A stretch of 64,000 nt of DNA, taken from positions 62,001 to 126,000 of the forward strand of contig JBAZPO010000011.1 in NCBI GenBank assembly GCA_041648175.1. The letters run 5' to 3'. Position numbers and translations under genes: made by a program. The stretch's first letter is position 1, and the number at the start of each line of letters is the position of its first letter. Shown piece after piece: positions 16,013-23,983 of this stretch. The stretch is from Desulfobaccales bacterium. Lineage in GTDB: Bacteria; Desulfobacterota; Desulfobaccia; Desulfobaccales; 0-14-0-80-60-11. The notes beneath the pieces were generated by a model. The model was not told the origin of the DNA and ran no database searches. It saw only the letters and a list, made by a program, of their open reading frames with translations.

Positions 16013-16753
16013 ATGGCCTTACAAGAAGAATTTGAAAAAACCGGGGAATACTTCTTCAGATGGAGAAGCTATCTACCGTTAATCATGGCCGTTTTTTTTA
16101 TCCTGGCCCTGGCCGGTTATCGCACCCCCTTTGAAAACCCTGGCCTAAACCTGGCCTGGGATAGTTTCTGTCTGGCAGTGGCGCTTTTAGGCGAGGGCAT
16201 TCGGTTCTTTACGGTGGGATATGTCCCCCGGGGCACTTCAGGCCGCAATACTAAAGGGCAAGTGGCCGAAACGCTGAACACCACGGGCATGTATGCGGTG
16301 GTGCGGAACCCCCTTTATTTGGGCAATTTTATCATCTGGTTCGGATTGTCCCTGTTTATGAAGTTGTGGTGGTTCACGGCGCTGATCAGCTTATTTTTCC
16401 TGGTATTTTACGAACGGATCATCTTTACGGAAGAACGCTTTTTGCGGGAAAAATTTGGGGACGAATTTTTGCAGTGGGCCGAGAAGACCCCGGTCATTAT
16501 TCCCAATTTCAAGAATTGGCGGCCGCCGTCCCTGCCCTTTTCGTGGAAATCGGCCATCGTCCGGGAATACGGCTCCTTTTACGCCGTCATAGCCACCTTT
16601 ACGGTGTTGGAACTGCTAGGCGGGTTGTTTGGTTACGGCAGATTTTCCATAGATGCCATCTGGATAAAGGTTTTTATAAGCAGTACGATTTTTTATCTTA
16701 CGGTAAGATTTCTGAAGAAAAAAACCAAAGTGTTTGCCACGACGGGCAGGTAA
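16013..16753 (+). CDS. Isoprenylcysteine carboxyl methyltransferase (ICMT/PEMT) family membrane protein
   Basis: A 246-residue integral membrane protein with about five to six hydrophobic segments (for example LPLIMAVFFILALAGY and NFIIWFGLSLFMKLWWFTAL). The SAM-binding signature of bacterial ICMT-like methyltransferases is present: TTGMYAVVRNPLYLGN, then ERIIFTEERFLREKFGDEF. The methyl acceptor is unknown. It splits the etfB-etfA pair, is preceded by two repeat elements, and has only a weak ribosome site, so it looks like a later insertion. Confidence 0.8.
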   Translation: MALQEEFEKTGEYFFRWRSYLPLIMAVFFILALAGYRTPFENPGLNLAWDSFCLAVALLGEGIRFFTVGYVPRGTSGRNTKGQVAETLNTTGMYAVVRNPLYLGNFIIWFGLSLFMKLWWFTALISLFFLVFYERIIFTEERFLREKFGDEFLQWAEKTPVIIPNFKNWRPPSLPFSWKSAIVREYGSFYAVIATFTVLELLGGLFGYGRFSIDAIWIKVFISSTIFYLTVRFLKKKTKVFATTGR

Positions 16754-16770
16754 CTTGAGTCCGGGAGTCT

Positions 16771-16791
16771 TTGCTGATTGCTGACTGCTAA
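16771..16791. repeat. TTGCTGA heptamer array before etfA
   Basis: Units TTGCTGA, TTGCTGA, CTGCTAA end three bases before the etfA ATG at 16795. This is a fourth heptamer class, again in the ribosome-site position of an ETF gene. Confidence 0.7.
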
Positions 16792-16794
16792 AAC

Positions 16795-17988
16795 ATGAGC
16801 TTAATCCTTTACTCCGAAAAATGTATCGCCTGCGGCAACTGCATCGAAGCCTGCCCCTTCGGGGTCTTACGGCTGGAAGGCGACACCCTCATCATTGGCG
16901 AGGGCTGCACCCTGTGCGGCGCCTGTGTCGAGGTCTGCGAGGTAGAAGCCCTGGCCCTGCCCGAGACCGAGGGTGAATCAATCCGGCCCGCGGTGCCGCC
17001 TGACGGCATTTGGGTCTTTGCGGAACAACGGGCCGGCGCCCTGGCCCCGGTGACTGCTGAACTCCTGGGAGAAGCCCGGCGGCTGGCCGAACCTTTGGGC
17101 GTTAAGGTGGCCGCGGTCCTCTTGGGACATCAGGTTGCCGACCTGGGCGAGAATCTGCTCGCGGCCGGGGCGGATAAGGTCTACGTAGCAGAGCACCCGC
17201 GGCTCCAAGATTTCCTGGAAGAGACCTATGCCGCGGCCTTGACTGAACTAGCCCGGAAATTTAAACCAGAGATTATCCTGGCTGGCGCCACCTATCTAGG
17301 GCGGGCCTTTATCCCCCAGGTGGCCGCAAGCCTAAAGACCGGCCTCACCGCGGATTGCACCGCCTTTGCCATCGACCCGGAAAAACGTTTGCTGCTTCAG
17401 ACCCGCCCGGCCTTCGGCGGCAATATCATGGCCACCATCATCACTCCCAGGACGTTTCCCCAAATGGCCACGGCTCGGCCAGGGGTTTTCAAGCCGGTCA
17501 CGCCCTCAGCCAACCCTGCCGGGGAAGTGATCCGGGTGGAGTTGGCCACCATGGACGCCCCGCGCCGCAGCCGTTTTGTGGCGACGGTGGCGGAAATCAA
17601 GGAGCGCATCCCGCTTTCTGTCGCCGAGGTCATCGTGGCCGGGGGCCGCGGCCTGAAAGACGGCAAGAATTTCAAGCTCCTGGAGGAGCTCGCGGACTTG
17701 CTGGGTGGGGCGGTGGGCGCCACCCGGGGCGCGGTGGATGCCGGCTGGATTCCTTATGCCCACCAGATCGGCCAGACCGGCAAGACCGTCTCCCCCAAAC
17801 TATACTTTGCCATAGGCTTGAGCGGCGCCAGCCAGCATGTGGTGGGGATGCAATCCGCCGACGTCATTGTGGCTATCAACAAAGACCCCCAGGCGCCCAT
17901 TTTTCAAGTCGCCGATGTGGGCCTGGTTGGGGACCTGTTTGAGATTGTCCCGGCCCTGATCCAAGCGATCAAGAAAGATCGGGGCTGA
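16795..17988 (+). CDS. etfA: Electron transfer flavoprotein alpha subunit with N-terminal 2[4Fe-4S] ferredoxin domain
   Basis: A 397-residue protein. Residues 8-50 form a bacterial-type ferredoxin with Cys at 10, 13, 16, 20 and 38, 41, 44, 48. The EtfA domains follow: an N-terminal Rossmann-like part (about 70-255) and the FAD domain with VAGGRGLKDGKNF, HQIGQTGKTVSPKLYFAIGL and SGASQHVVGMQSADVIVAIN. Ferredoxin-fused EtfA subunits are known from anaerobes where ETF links ferredoxin with NAD or acyl-CoA redox steps, including electron-bifurcating complexes. Bifurcation here is an inference. No clear ribosome site; a heptamer repeat sits in its place. Confidence 0.93.
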   Translation: MSLILYSEKCIACGNCIEACPFGVLRLEGDTLIIGEGCTLCGACVEVCEVEALALPETEGESIRPAVPPDGIWVFAEQRAGALAPVTAELLGEARRLAEPLGVKVAAVLLGHQVADLGENLLAAGADKVYVAEHPRLQDFLEETYAAALTELARKFKPEIILAGATYLGRAFIPQVAASLKTGLTADCTAFAIDPEKRLLLQTRPAFGGNIMATIITPRTFPQMATARPGVFKPVTPSANPAGEVIRVELATMDAPRRSRFVATVAEIKERIPLSVAEVIVAGGRGLKDGKNFKLLEELADLLGGAVGATRGAVDAGWIPYAHQIGQTGKTVSPKLYFAIGLSGASQHVVGMQSADVIVAINKDPQAPIFQVADVGLVGDLFEIVPALIQAIKKDRG

Positions 17989-17999
17989 GATAATTCTAA

Positions 18000-18030
18000 A
18001 GGGGGGATGCGCTTCGCTTTCCCACCCTAC
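18000..18030. repeat. REP-like palindrome (GGGATGCGCTTCGCTTTCCC)
   Basis: The partner of the element at 5784-5815 with one mismatch region. It lies after the etfA stop, in the 235-base gap before fabG. The rest of that gap is AT-rich and holds no gene that I can support. Confidence 0.6.
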
Positions 18031-18223
18031 GTGTTACTCTTAAATAGGTGATGACCCGGATCGGAAATGCATTTAGTGAAAAAAAGTATAAGAAACCCCT
18101 TTCAATTTCGGCAAATTCGATTTATGTAATTAACGCAGCAGACTCATGAGTTCAGAGGCTGGGGGAGTGTCGTGCGCCAAGCCTAAAATGGCGGCAAACG
18201 CAAGTGCCCGACCAGACGATAAT

Positions 18224-18970
18224 ATGAATGATACCAATCGTATAGCCTTAGTGACCGGCGCTGCCCGCGGGATCGGCCGGGCCATTGCCCTGGCCCTGGC
18301 GCAACCGGGCCTGACCATCTATCTTAATGATGTGGTCCTGGGGGAAGAAGCCGCCAGGACGCAACAAGAGGTGGAGACCAAGGGGTCGACGGCCCGTTTG
18401 GTGGAATTTAATGTGGCCGAGGCCGCGGCAGTCAACCAGGGCATTGATCATATTTTGAAAGAAAGCGGCCGCATCGATATCTTGGTGAACAATGCCGGCA
18501 TCACCCGGGACAATCTCATTATGCGCATGAAGGAAACCGAATGGGATGCTGTTCTGGGGGTCAATCTCAAGGGCGCCTTTAATTGCATCCGGGCCGTGAG
18601 CAAGCCCATGGTCAAACAGCGGAGCGGGCGCATCATCAATATCAGTTCGGTAGTGGGCGCCATGGGGAACGCCGGCCAGGCCAATTATGTGGCATCCAAG
18701 GCCGGCCTGATCGGGCTCACCAAGACGGTGGCCCGGGAACTGGCTTCCCGGAACATCACGGTCAACGCCGTGGCCCCGGGCTTTATCCAAACAGAAATGA
18801 CCGAGGCCTTGCCGGAGGGCACCAAGCAGCTGATGATGACCCAAATCCCTTTGGGTCGCTTTGGCACCGCAGAAGAGGTAGCCCAAGCAGTGGCTTTCCT
18901 GGCTTCCGATGCCGCAGCCTATATCACCGGTCAGGTGATTCATGTCAACGGCGGAATGTTGATGGTTTAA
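18224..18970 (+). CDS. fabG: 3-oxoacyl-[ACP] reductase
   Basis: A 248-residue short-chain dehydrogenase that reduces 3-oxoacyl-ACP with NAD(P)H in fatty acid elongation. It shows the TGAARGIGR nucleotide motif (about 10-18), VNNAGITRDNLIMRM, the catalytic Ser-Tyr-Lys (NISSVVGAMGNAGQANYVASKAG), the VNAVAPGFIQTEMTE segment and the C-terminal VNGGMLMV. The start at 18224 is chosen because the conserved N-terminus begins there. A longer frame from 18146 lacks similarity. It is 22 bases ahead of acpP. Confidence 0.95.
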   Translation: MNDTNRIALVTGAARGIGRAIALALAQPGLTIYLNDVVLGEEAARTQQEVETKGSTARLVEFNVAEAAAVNQGIDHILKESGRIDILVNNAGITRDNLIMRMKETEWDAVLGVNLKGAFNCIRAVSKPMVKQRSGRIINISSVVGAMGNAGQANYVASKAGLIGLTKTVARELASRNITVNAVAPGFIQTEMTEALPEGTKQLMMTQIPLGRFGTAEEVAQAVAFLASDAAAYITGQVIHVNGGMLMV

Positions 18971-18992
18971 GAAAAGAGGAGGTTTTTGAACA

Positions 18993-19229
18993 ATGGGAGC
19001 AATTGAAGAAAAGGTAATCGACATCATCGTAGACAAATTGGGGGTGGACCGCGCCGAAGTCACACCCGAAGCCGTATTTGTCGATGACCTGGGAGCCGAT
19101 TCCCTGGACCTGGTGGAATTGATCATGGCCATGGAAGAAGAATTCGGTATGGAGATCGCTGATGAGGACGCGGAAAAGCTAAGGACCGTTCAGGATGTCA
19201 TCACCTTCGTCTCCGCCCGGGCCGCCTGA
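18993..19229 (+). CDS. acpP: Acyl carrier protein
   Basis: A 78-residue ACP with the phosphopantetheine site GADSLDLVEL (Ser37), acidic helices and the typical ending VQDVITFV. A strong ribosome site (GAGGAGG) precedes the ATG. It carries acyl chains for fatty acid synthesis. fabF, which normally follows, is absent; rpiB starts inside the acpP 3' end. Confidence 0.97.
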   Translation: MGAIEEKVIDIIVDKLGVDRAEVTPEAVFVDDLGADSLDLVELIMAMEEEFGMEIADEDAEKLRTVQDVITFVSARAA

Positions 19230-19683
19230 GCCGGAAATCATCACCATTGGCTGCGATCACGCCGGCCATGGTTTGAAACGGGACATCCTTAAGTTTTTAC
19301 ATGAACTCAAGGTGCCCTATGTGGATATTGGCTGCGCCAGTCCGGATGAATCCGTACATTATCCGCTGTACGGCAAAAAAGTAGTCGAAGCACTGTTGGC
19401 GCGGCAAAAAGCGCGGGGTATACTTATATGTGGGACCGGCATCGGCATGAGCATCATGGCCAACCGGTTCCCGGGCATCCGAGCCGCCCTCTGTCACGAC
19501 ATCTTTAGCGCTATCATGTGCCGACGCCACAATGACGCCAATCTGCTGGTAATGGGAGGGCGGGTCATTGGCCCGGATCTGGGTAAAGAAATCGTTCGGG
19601 CCTGGCTCACAACCCCCTTTGACGGCGGCCGTCACCAGGAGCGTTTGGAACTGTTGGAACGGTTGGCCCAAGCAGCTTCTTAG
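19195..19683 (+). CDS. rpiB: Ribose-5-phosphate isomerase B
   Basis: A 162-residue RpiB/LacAB enzyme interconverting ribose-5-P and ribulose-5-P. Motifs: TIGCDHAGHGLKRDI, DIGCASPDESVHYPLY, ILICGTGIGMSIMANRFPGI with the catalytic Cys, and NDANLLVMGGRVIG. The ATG at 19195 overlaps acpP by 35 bases and has AAGGA upstream. No other start is available before the conserved GCDHAG, so the overlap seems real. It belongs to the rpiB-glyA-nrdR run common in this phylum. Confidence 0.93.
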   Translation: MSSPSSPPGPPEPEIITIGCDHAGHGLKRDILKFLHELKVPYVDIGCASPDESVHYPLYGKKVVEALLARQKARGILICGTGIGMSIMANRFPGIRAALCHDIFSAIMCRRHNDANLLVMGGRVIGPDLGKEIVRAWLTTPFDGGRHQERLELLERLAQAAS

Positions 19684-19697
19684 GAGTGTTTTACCGG

Positions 19698-20984
19698 ATG
19701 GATGAACTGGCCCGTACTGACCCCGAGATATTTGCTGTCATCGAGCGTGAACGCCAGCGCCAACTGACCAAGTTGGAGATGATTGCCTCCGAAAACTTCG
19801 TCAGTAATGCTGTGCTTCAGGCCCAGGGGTCCATCCTGACTCATAAATACGCTGAAGGGTATCCGGGCCGTCGTTTTTACGGCGGCTGCGAATACGTGGA
19901 TACCGCGGAAAACCTGGCTTTATGCCGGGTCAAGGAGCTCTTCGGGGTTGCTTACGCCAATGTGCAGCCCCATTCCGGCTCCCAGGCCAATATGGCCGTC
20001 TATTTTTCCTTCCTTAAACCCGGTGATACCATCCTGGGCATGGATTTGTCCCATGGCGGCCATTTGAGCCACGGCGCCTCGGTTAATTTTTCCGGCCGCC
20101 TGTTCAAGGCCGTGACCTACGGGGTGGATCGCCAAACCGAAGTAGTCGACTTTGCCAAGGTGGCCGAATTGGCCCGGCAACACCTCCCCAAGATGATTAT
20201 CGCCGGGGCCAGCGCTTATCCTCGGATTCTTGACTTCGACCGCTTTGCCGAAATTGCCCGGGAAGTAGGGGCGTATCTCCTGGTGGATATGGCCCATATT
20301 GCCGGGTTGATCGCTTCGGGCCTCCACCCTAGTCCCGTGGGTTCGGCGGATTTTATCACCTCCACCACCCACAAGACCTTGCGCGGGCCTCGGGGCGGCC
20401 TGATCCTGGCCCAACCCCAGTATGGCAAGGCCCTTGACAGCCAGATCTTTCCGGGCATTCAGGGCGGCCCCCTCATGCACATTATCGCCGCCAAGGCAGT
20501 AGCCTTCAAGGAAGCCCTGGCCCCTTCATTCCGGCGTTACCAGGAGCAGATCGTGGCCAATGCCCGGACTCTGGCCCGGGAGTTCATCAAGCGTGGCTAC
20601 CGCCTGGTGGCCGGCGGCACCGACACCCATCTCATCCTGATGGATCTGACGCCCACCGGCCTTACGGGCCGGGAGGCCGAAGAAGCCCTGGATCTTGCCG
20701 GCATTACGGTTAACAAGAATACCATTCCCTTCGATCAGCGGCCTCCCACCATTACCAGCGGCATCCGCCTCGGCACCCCGGCCTTGACTACCCGGGGCAT
20801 GAAGGAACCCGAGATGGAGATCATTGCGGAACTGATTCACCAGGCGCTGTCTGCGCCCAAGGACATGGCCCGTCTCCAGAATTTGGATGGCCAGGTCAAG
20901 GAACTTTGCCGGAGTTTCCCTCGCCTTTTTGCCGAGGAATGGCTGATGGACCGTCCGGCCCGCTCCTGCGCCGTCCGGGGTTGA
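19698..20984 (+). CDS. glyA: Serine hydroxymethyltransferase
   Basis: A 428-residue PLP enzyme converting serine plus tetrahydrofolate to glycine plus methylene-THF. Motifs: MIASENFVS, YAEGYPGRRFYGGCEYVD, VQPHSGSQANMAVY, and the PLP-lysine site TSTTHKTLRGPRGGLI. I place the start at ATG 19698 rather than GTG 19686, because GGAG at 19683 suits the former and the latter overlaps the ribosome site. Confidence 0.97.
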   Translation: MDELARTDPEIFAVIERERQRQLTKLEMIASENFVSNAVLQAQGSILTHKYAEGYPGRRFYGGCEYVDTAENLALCRVKELFGVAYANVQPHSGSQANMAVYFSFLKPGDTILGMDLSHGGHLSHGASVNFSGRLFKAVTYGVDRQTEVVDFAKVAELARQHLPKMIIAGASAYPRILDFDRFAEIAREVGAYLLVDMAHIAGLIASGLHPSPVGSADFITSTTHKTLRGPRGGLILAQPQYGKALDSQIFPGIQGGPLMHIIAAKAVAFKEALAPSFRRYQEQIVANARTLAREFIKRGYRLVAGGTDTHLILMDLTPTGLTGREAEEALDLAGITVNKNTIPFDQRPPTITSGIRLGTPALTTRGMKEPEMEIIAELIHQALSAPKDMARLQNLDGQVKELCRSFPRLFAEEWLMDRPARSCAVRG

Positions 20985-21038
20985 TCTTGGGCTGAGTTTT
21001 TTCCGGAACCGGCCACTCTCCCACAGACCTTCTTATTC

Positions 21039-21101
21039 CTCGTTCCCAAGCTCCTGCTGGGAACGCAATTTTTAGTCCAAGCTCTGCTTGGGCACCTTGG
21101 C
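21039..21101. repeat. CGTTCCCAAGC-type repeat, copy 1
   Basis: CGTTCCCAAGCTCCTGCTGG, then GAACGCAATTTTTAGTCCAA and GCTCTGCTTGGGCACC: two linked hairpins. A second copy at 21729-21806 in the same direction lies on the other side of nrdR. When translated, this family produces spurious AFPSATWERG-like peptides. Confidence 0.78.
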
Positions 21102-21232
21102 TTGGCAGCACAGGTTTTCAGCCTGTGCACTTATCCGTTTGGCCCACCCAGCCTCCGCCCAATCTTCTTCCCTCTTCTTGCCCCATAAATTTCGCTCTTT
21201 ACTGCGCTGCATTTTTTATGAGAAGATAGGGC

Positions 21233-21709
21233 ATGCGCTGTCCTTATTGCCATAGCACCAACAACAAGGTCATAGATTCCCGTCCCAGCCGGGAGGCCAA
21301 CGCCATCCGGCGGCGGCGGGAGTGCCTCCACTGCCTGCGGCGCTTCACCACCTATGAACAGGTGGAGGAGACCATGCCCTTGGTGGTCAAGAAAGACGGC
21401 CGCCGGGAACCCTTTCAGCGCTCCAAGCTCTACGAGGGCATTACCAAGGCCTGCGAAAAGCGCCCGGTTTCCATCGACGCCATCGAAAATTTCCTGGACA
21501 GCCTGGAACGGGAAATGCTGGAGAGCGGCGAGCGGGAGATTGCCTCAACCTGGGTCGGCGAACGGGTGATGGCTCAACTGCGCCAGTGGGATGAAGTGGC
21601 CTATGTCCGCTTTGCCTCGGTGTACCGTCACTTCACCGACGCCACCGACTTTATGGACGAGATTCGCCGTCTCCTGGAGAGCCGCAAGGAAGAAAAGGAG
21701 AAGAAGTGA
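21233..21709 (+). CDS. nrdR: Transcriptional repressor NrdR
   Basis: A 158-residue zinc-ribbon plus ATP-cone regulator of ribonucleotide reductase genes. The zinc ribbon is MRCPYCHSTNNKVIDSRPSR ... CLHCLRRFTTYE. The ATP-cone domain starts at PLVVKKDGRREPFQRSKLYE and runs to VYRHF. No nrd operon lies in the window, so its targets are elsewhere. Confidence 0.97.
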   Translation: MRCPYCHSTNNKVIDSRPSREANAIRRRRECLHCLRRFTTYEQVEETMPLVVKKDGRREPFQRSKLYEGITKACEKRPVSIDAIENFLDSLEREMLESGEREIASTWVGERVMAQLRQWDEVAYVRFASVYRHFTDATDFMDEIRRLLESRKEEKEKK

Positions 21710-21728
21710 TTCACGGGGATCTTTAACG

Positions 21729-21806
21729 CCTCGTTCCCAAGCTAACGTCTCGTTCCCAAGTTGCACTTGGGAACGCAATTAATAGTCCAAGCTCTGCTTG
21801 GACACC
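21729..21806. repeat. CGTTCCCAAGC-type repeat, copy 2
   Basis: CTCGTTCCCAAGC appears twice (21730 and 21749 region), followed by TTGCACTTGGGAACGCAATT and GTCCAAGCTCTGCTTGGACA. It is the same family as 21039-21101 with an extra duplicated unit. Confidence 0.78.
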
Positions 21807-21834
21807 ATACGCATTGAAACCCGGAGCCTTGCCG

Positions 21835-22224
21835 ATGGACGACACGAGGTACCAGCGCGGCTGGGAAAAACTCAAAGAAATCGACGGCGAGGCCGGAGAA
21901 CGTGTCATTGCCAGTCTCCAAGACATTGCTCCGGACCTGGCCCGCTATACCATTGAATTCCCCTTCGGTGATATCTATTCCCGTCCCGGGCTGGATCTCA
22001 AGTCCCGGGAAATTGCCACAGTGGCCGCGCTCACCGCTATGGGCAACGCCGCCCCGCAATTAAAAGTTCATATCCATGCCGCCCTCAATGTCGGCTGCAC
22101 CCGCACGGAGATCGTCGAAGTTATCATGCAAATGGCGGTCTACGCCGGTTTCCCCGCCGCGCTCAACGGCATGTTTACCGCCCGGGAAGTCTTCCAGGAG
22201 CGGGACCGGAATGCACAACCTTGA
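21835..22224 (+). CDS. Carboxymuconolactone decarboxylase (AhpD-like) family protein
   Basis: A 129-residue CMD-fold protein: YTIEFPFGDIYSRPGLDLKS, REIATVAALTAMGNAAPQLK, VHIHAALNVGCTRTEIVEVI, MQMAVYAGFPAALNGM. It lacks the CxxC redox pair of AhpD: the position after HAALNVG has a single Cys. So it is more like true decarboxylase-type CMDs, with unknown substrate. The ATG at 21835 has GGAG nine bases upstream. The stop overlaps the ribD start. Confidence 0.85.
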   Translation: MDDTRYQRGWEKLKEIDGEAGERVIASLQDIAPDLARYTIEFPFGDIYSRPGLDLKSREIATVAALTAMGNAAPQLKVHIHAALNVGCTRTEIVEVIMQMAVYAGFPAALNGMFTAREVFQERDRNAQP

Positions 22225-23315
22225 CCCCTGAGACCTCCTATATGAAACTGGCCCTGCGCCTGGCCGCGAAAGGCGCGGGTTGGGTCAGTCCCAACCCCAT
22301 GGTGGGCGCGGTGGTGGTCAAAGACGGCCGGGTCGTGGGCAAAGGGTATCATCGCCGGGCCGGTCTGCCCCACGCCGAGGTCGAAGCCTTACGAACTGCG
22401 GGCGAGGCCGCCCGGGGAGCGGACCTGTATGTAACGCTAGAGCCCTGCAACCATCAAGGCCGCACTCCCCCATGCACCCAGGCCATTCTGGCCGCGGGAG
22501 TGCGCCGGGTCATCATCGCGGCTCGTGACCCCAACCCGCAGGTCACCGGCGGCGGGGGCGAGTTTCTGACTGAGCAGGGCGTGGACGTAACCGTGGGGGT
22601 GCTTGAAGCCGAGGCCCGGCAGTTAAACGAAGCCTGGTTTCACTGGGTGAAGACCGGCCATCCATGGGTTATTGCCAAGGCGGCCTGCTCCCTGGACGGC
22701 AAGATCGCCACCGCAACCGGTGAATCCCAGTGGCTCACCGGCGAGACCGCCCGGGCTTTCGGACATCGCCTGCGCCATCAAGTGGACGCCATCCTCGTCG
22801 GGGTCGGCACGGTGCTGGCTGACAACCCCCAACTCACCGCCCGGCTGCCCCGCGGCCGTAGCCGGGACCCGATCCGCATTGTCCTGGACAGCCGCCTGCG
22901 CCTGCCCCTCGACGCCAAACTTGTCACCCTAAATTCCCCGGCCCCCACCTGGGTGGCTACCACCAGCCAGGCGCCCCTGGATACAGTCCGCGCCCTAGAA
23001 GACCATGGGGTTCAAATCCTGGTGCTGCCCGCCGACGGCGGTCGGGTATCTCTGACGGCGTTGCTGCAAATATTGGGAGAGCGCCAGGTCCAGAGCGTGT
23101 TGGTGGAGGGCGGAGCCGAGACCCTGGGCGCCTTTTTCGACCAAAGACTGGTGCATCAGTTTAATTTTTTTTATGCTCCCAAGATTCTCGGAGGCGTGAA
23201 AGCTCCGGGCATGGTGGCGGGCCAGGGCGTCACCCACCTGGGAGAGGCCCATATCGCCAGGAATCTCAGCATCCGCCACCTGGGCGTCGACCTGCTGGTG
23301 TCGGGATATTTGTGA
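22221..23315 (+). CDS. ribD: Riboflavin biosynthesis protein RibD (deaminase/reductase)
   Basis: A bifunctional 364-residue enzyme for two early riboflavin steps. The N-terminal deaminase has the zinc motif HAEVEAL and EPCNHQGRTPPC, with VSPNPMVGAVVVKDGRVVG. The C-terminal NADPH reductase has AKAACSLDGKIATATGESQW, VLVEGGAETLGAFFDQRLV and FYAPKILGG. The start is read as TTG at 22221, overlapping the CMD stop; ATG 22242 is an alternative that trims seven residues. ribE, ribBA and ribH, usual followers, are not here. Confidence 0.95.
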   Translation: MTPETSYMKLALRLAAKGAGWVSPNPMVGAVVVKDGRVVGKGYHRRAGLPHAEVEALRTAGEAARGADLYVTLEPCNHQGRTPPCTQAILAAGVRRVIIAARDPNPQVTGGGGEFLTEQGVDVTVGVLEAEARQLNEAWFHWVKTGHPWVIAKAACSLDGKIATATGESQWLTGETARAFGHRLRHQVDAILVGVGTVLADNPQLTARLPRGRSRDPIRIVLDSRLRLPLDAKLVTLNSPAPTWVATTSQAPLDTVRALEDHGVQILVLPADGGRVSLTALLQILGERQVQSVLVEGGAETLGAFFDQRLVHQFNFFYAPKILGGVKAPGMVAGQGVTHLGEAHIARNLSIRHLGVDLLVSGYL

Positions 23316-23345
23316 AATGGAATTATATATCCGGAAGGAAAACCA

Positions 23346-23837
23346 TCAGAGATCAAGCCGGTAGGCAATGGGTCCGTGTTCGCCGTCAAATTCCGGAGCC
23401 CGCCTAAACCCCAATTTTTCATAGAGGTGTTGGGCGGCCGCCATAAAAGTCCCCGTATACAAGAAGACGGTTCTGATCTTAAGCTCCCTGGCCCGCCGCA
23501 GGCAGGCCTTAGTCAAGAGAGCCCCGTAACCTTTGCCCCGGCTGCCCGGACGCACCGCCAGGAACCGGATAGCTCCAGCCCCGGCAGGCCAATGGCCCTG
23601 ATGAGCCTGGCTGGCATCGGGATAGAAGGTGACTGCCCCCGCAATCCGCCCGCCAATCTCCGCCACCAAGACGATGCCCCCGGGAGCATGCAGAGCCTCG
23701 CTGACATTGCGCATCCATCTTTTCCAGATCGCTTCGGGCATAAAGCTCTGGAATTCCTGGTACGCCGTCTTCACCAGGGTTTCGATCTCTGCCAGTTCCT
23801 CTGGCCTGGCTTCCCGGATCGCAATGTCCTGCGCCAT
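23346..23837 (-). CDS. GNAT family N-acetyltransferase
   Basis: A 163-residue GNAT protein: IREARPEELAEIETLVKTAY at the N-terminus, acetyl-CoA loop RPGSRGKGYGALLTKACLRR near residues 96-115, and a C-terminal FLYTGTFMAAAQHLYEKLGF. The substrate cannot be told. It lies between ribD (convergent) and the trp cluster, after trpA on the same strand and separated from it by a heptamer array. Confidence 0.87.
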   Translation of the reverse strand: MAQDIAIREARPEELAEIETLVKTAYQEFQSFMPEAIWKRWMRNVSEALHAPGGIVLVAEIGGRIAGAVTFYPDASQAHQGHWPAGAGAIRFLAVRPGSRGKGYGALLTKACLRRARELKIRTVFLYTGTFMAAAQHLYEKLGFRRAPEFDGEHGPIAYRLDL

Positions 23838-23858
23838 ATTACGCCATATCCTTATAAA

Positions 23859-23886
23859 AGTGATCAGTGATCAGTGATCAGTAAAA
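23859..23886. repeat. AGTGATC heptamer array (four units)
   Basis: AGTGATC three times, then AGTAAAA, in the gap upstream of the GNAT gene and downstream of trpA. Confidence 0.82.
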
Positions 23887-23913
23887 ACTTGGGCAAAAGT
23901 AGGGGAGTCACAA

Positions 23914-23938
23914 CACAGGCTGGAAAGCCTGTGCCACC
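23914..23938. repeat. CACAGGC palindrome
   Basis: CACAGGCTGGAAAGCCTGTG followed by CCACC. The same stem-loop type occurs at 28807-28831 and inside the element at 60540. A related CAGGTTTTCAGCCTG is at 21111. It lies between trpA and the GNAT gene. Confidence 0.65.
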
Positions 23939-23983
23939 ATTACTCTTCCTGTTTTCGGTGAGCCGTAACGCGCCGAACCGCTT

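Noticed and set aside
18248..19132. 294-residue minus-strand frame over fabG-acpP
   Set aside because: Antisense of two certain genes. Long open frames on the complement are expected in GC-rich DNA.
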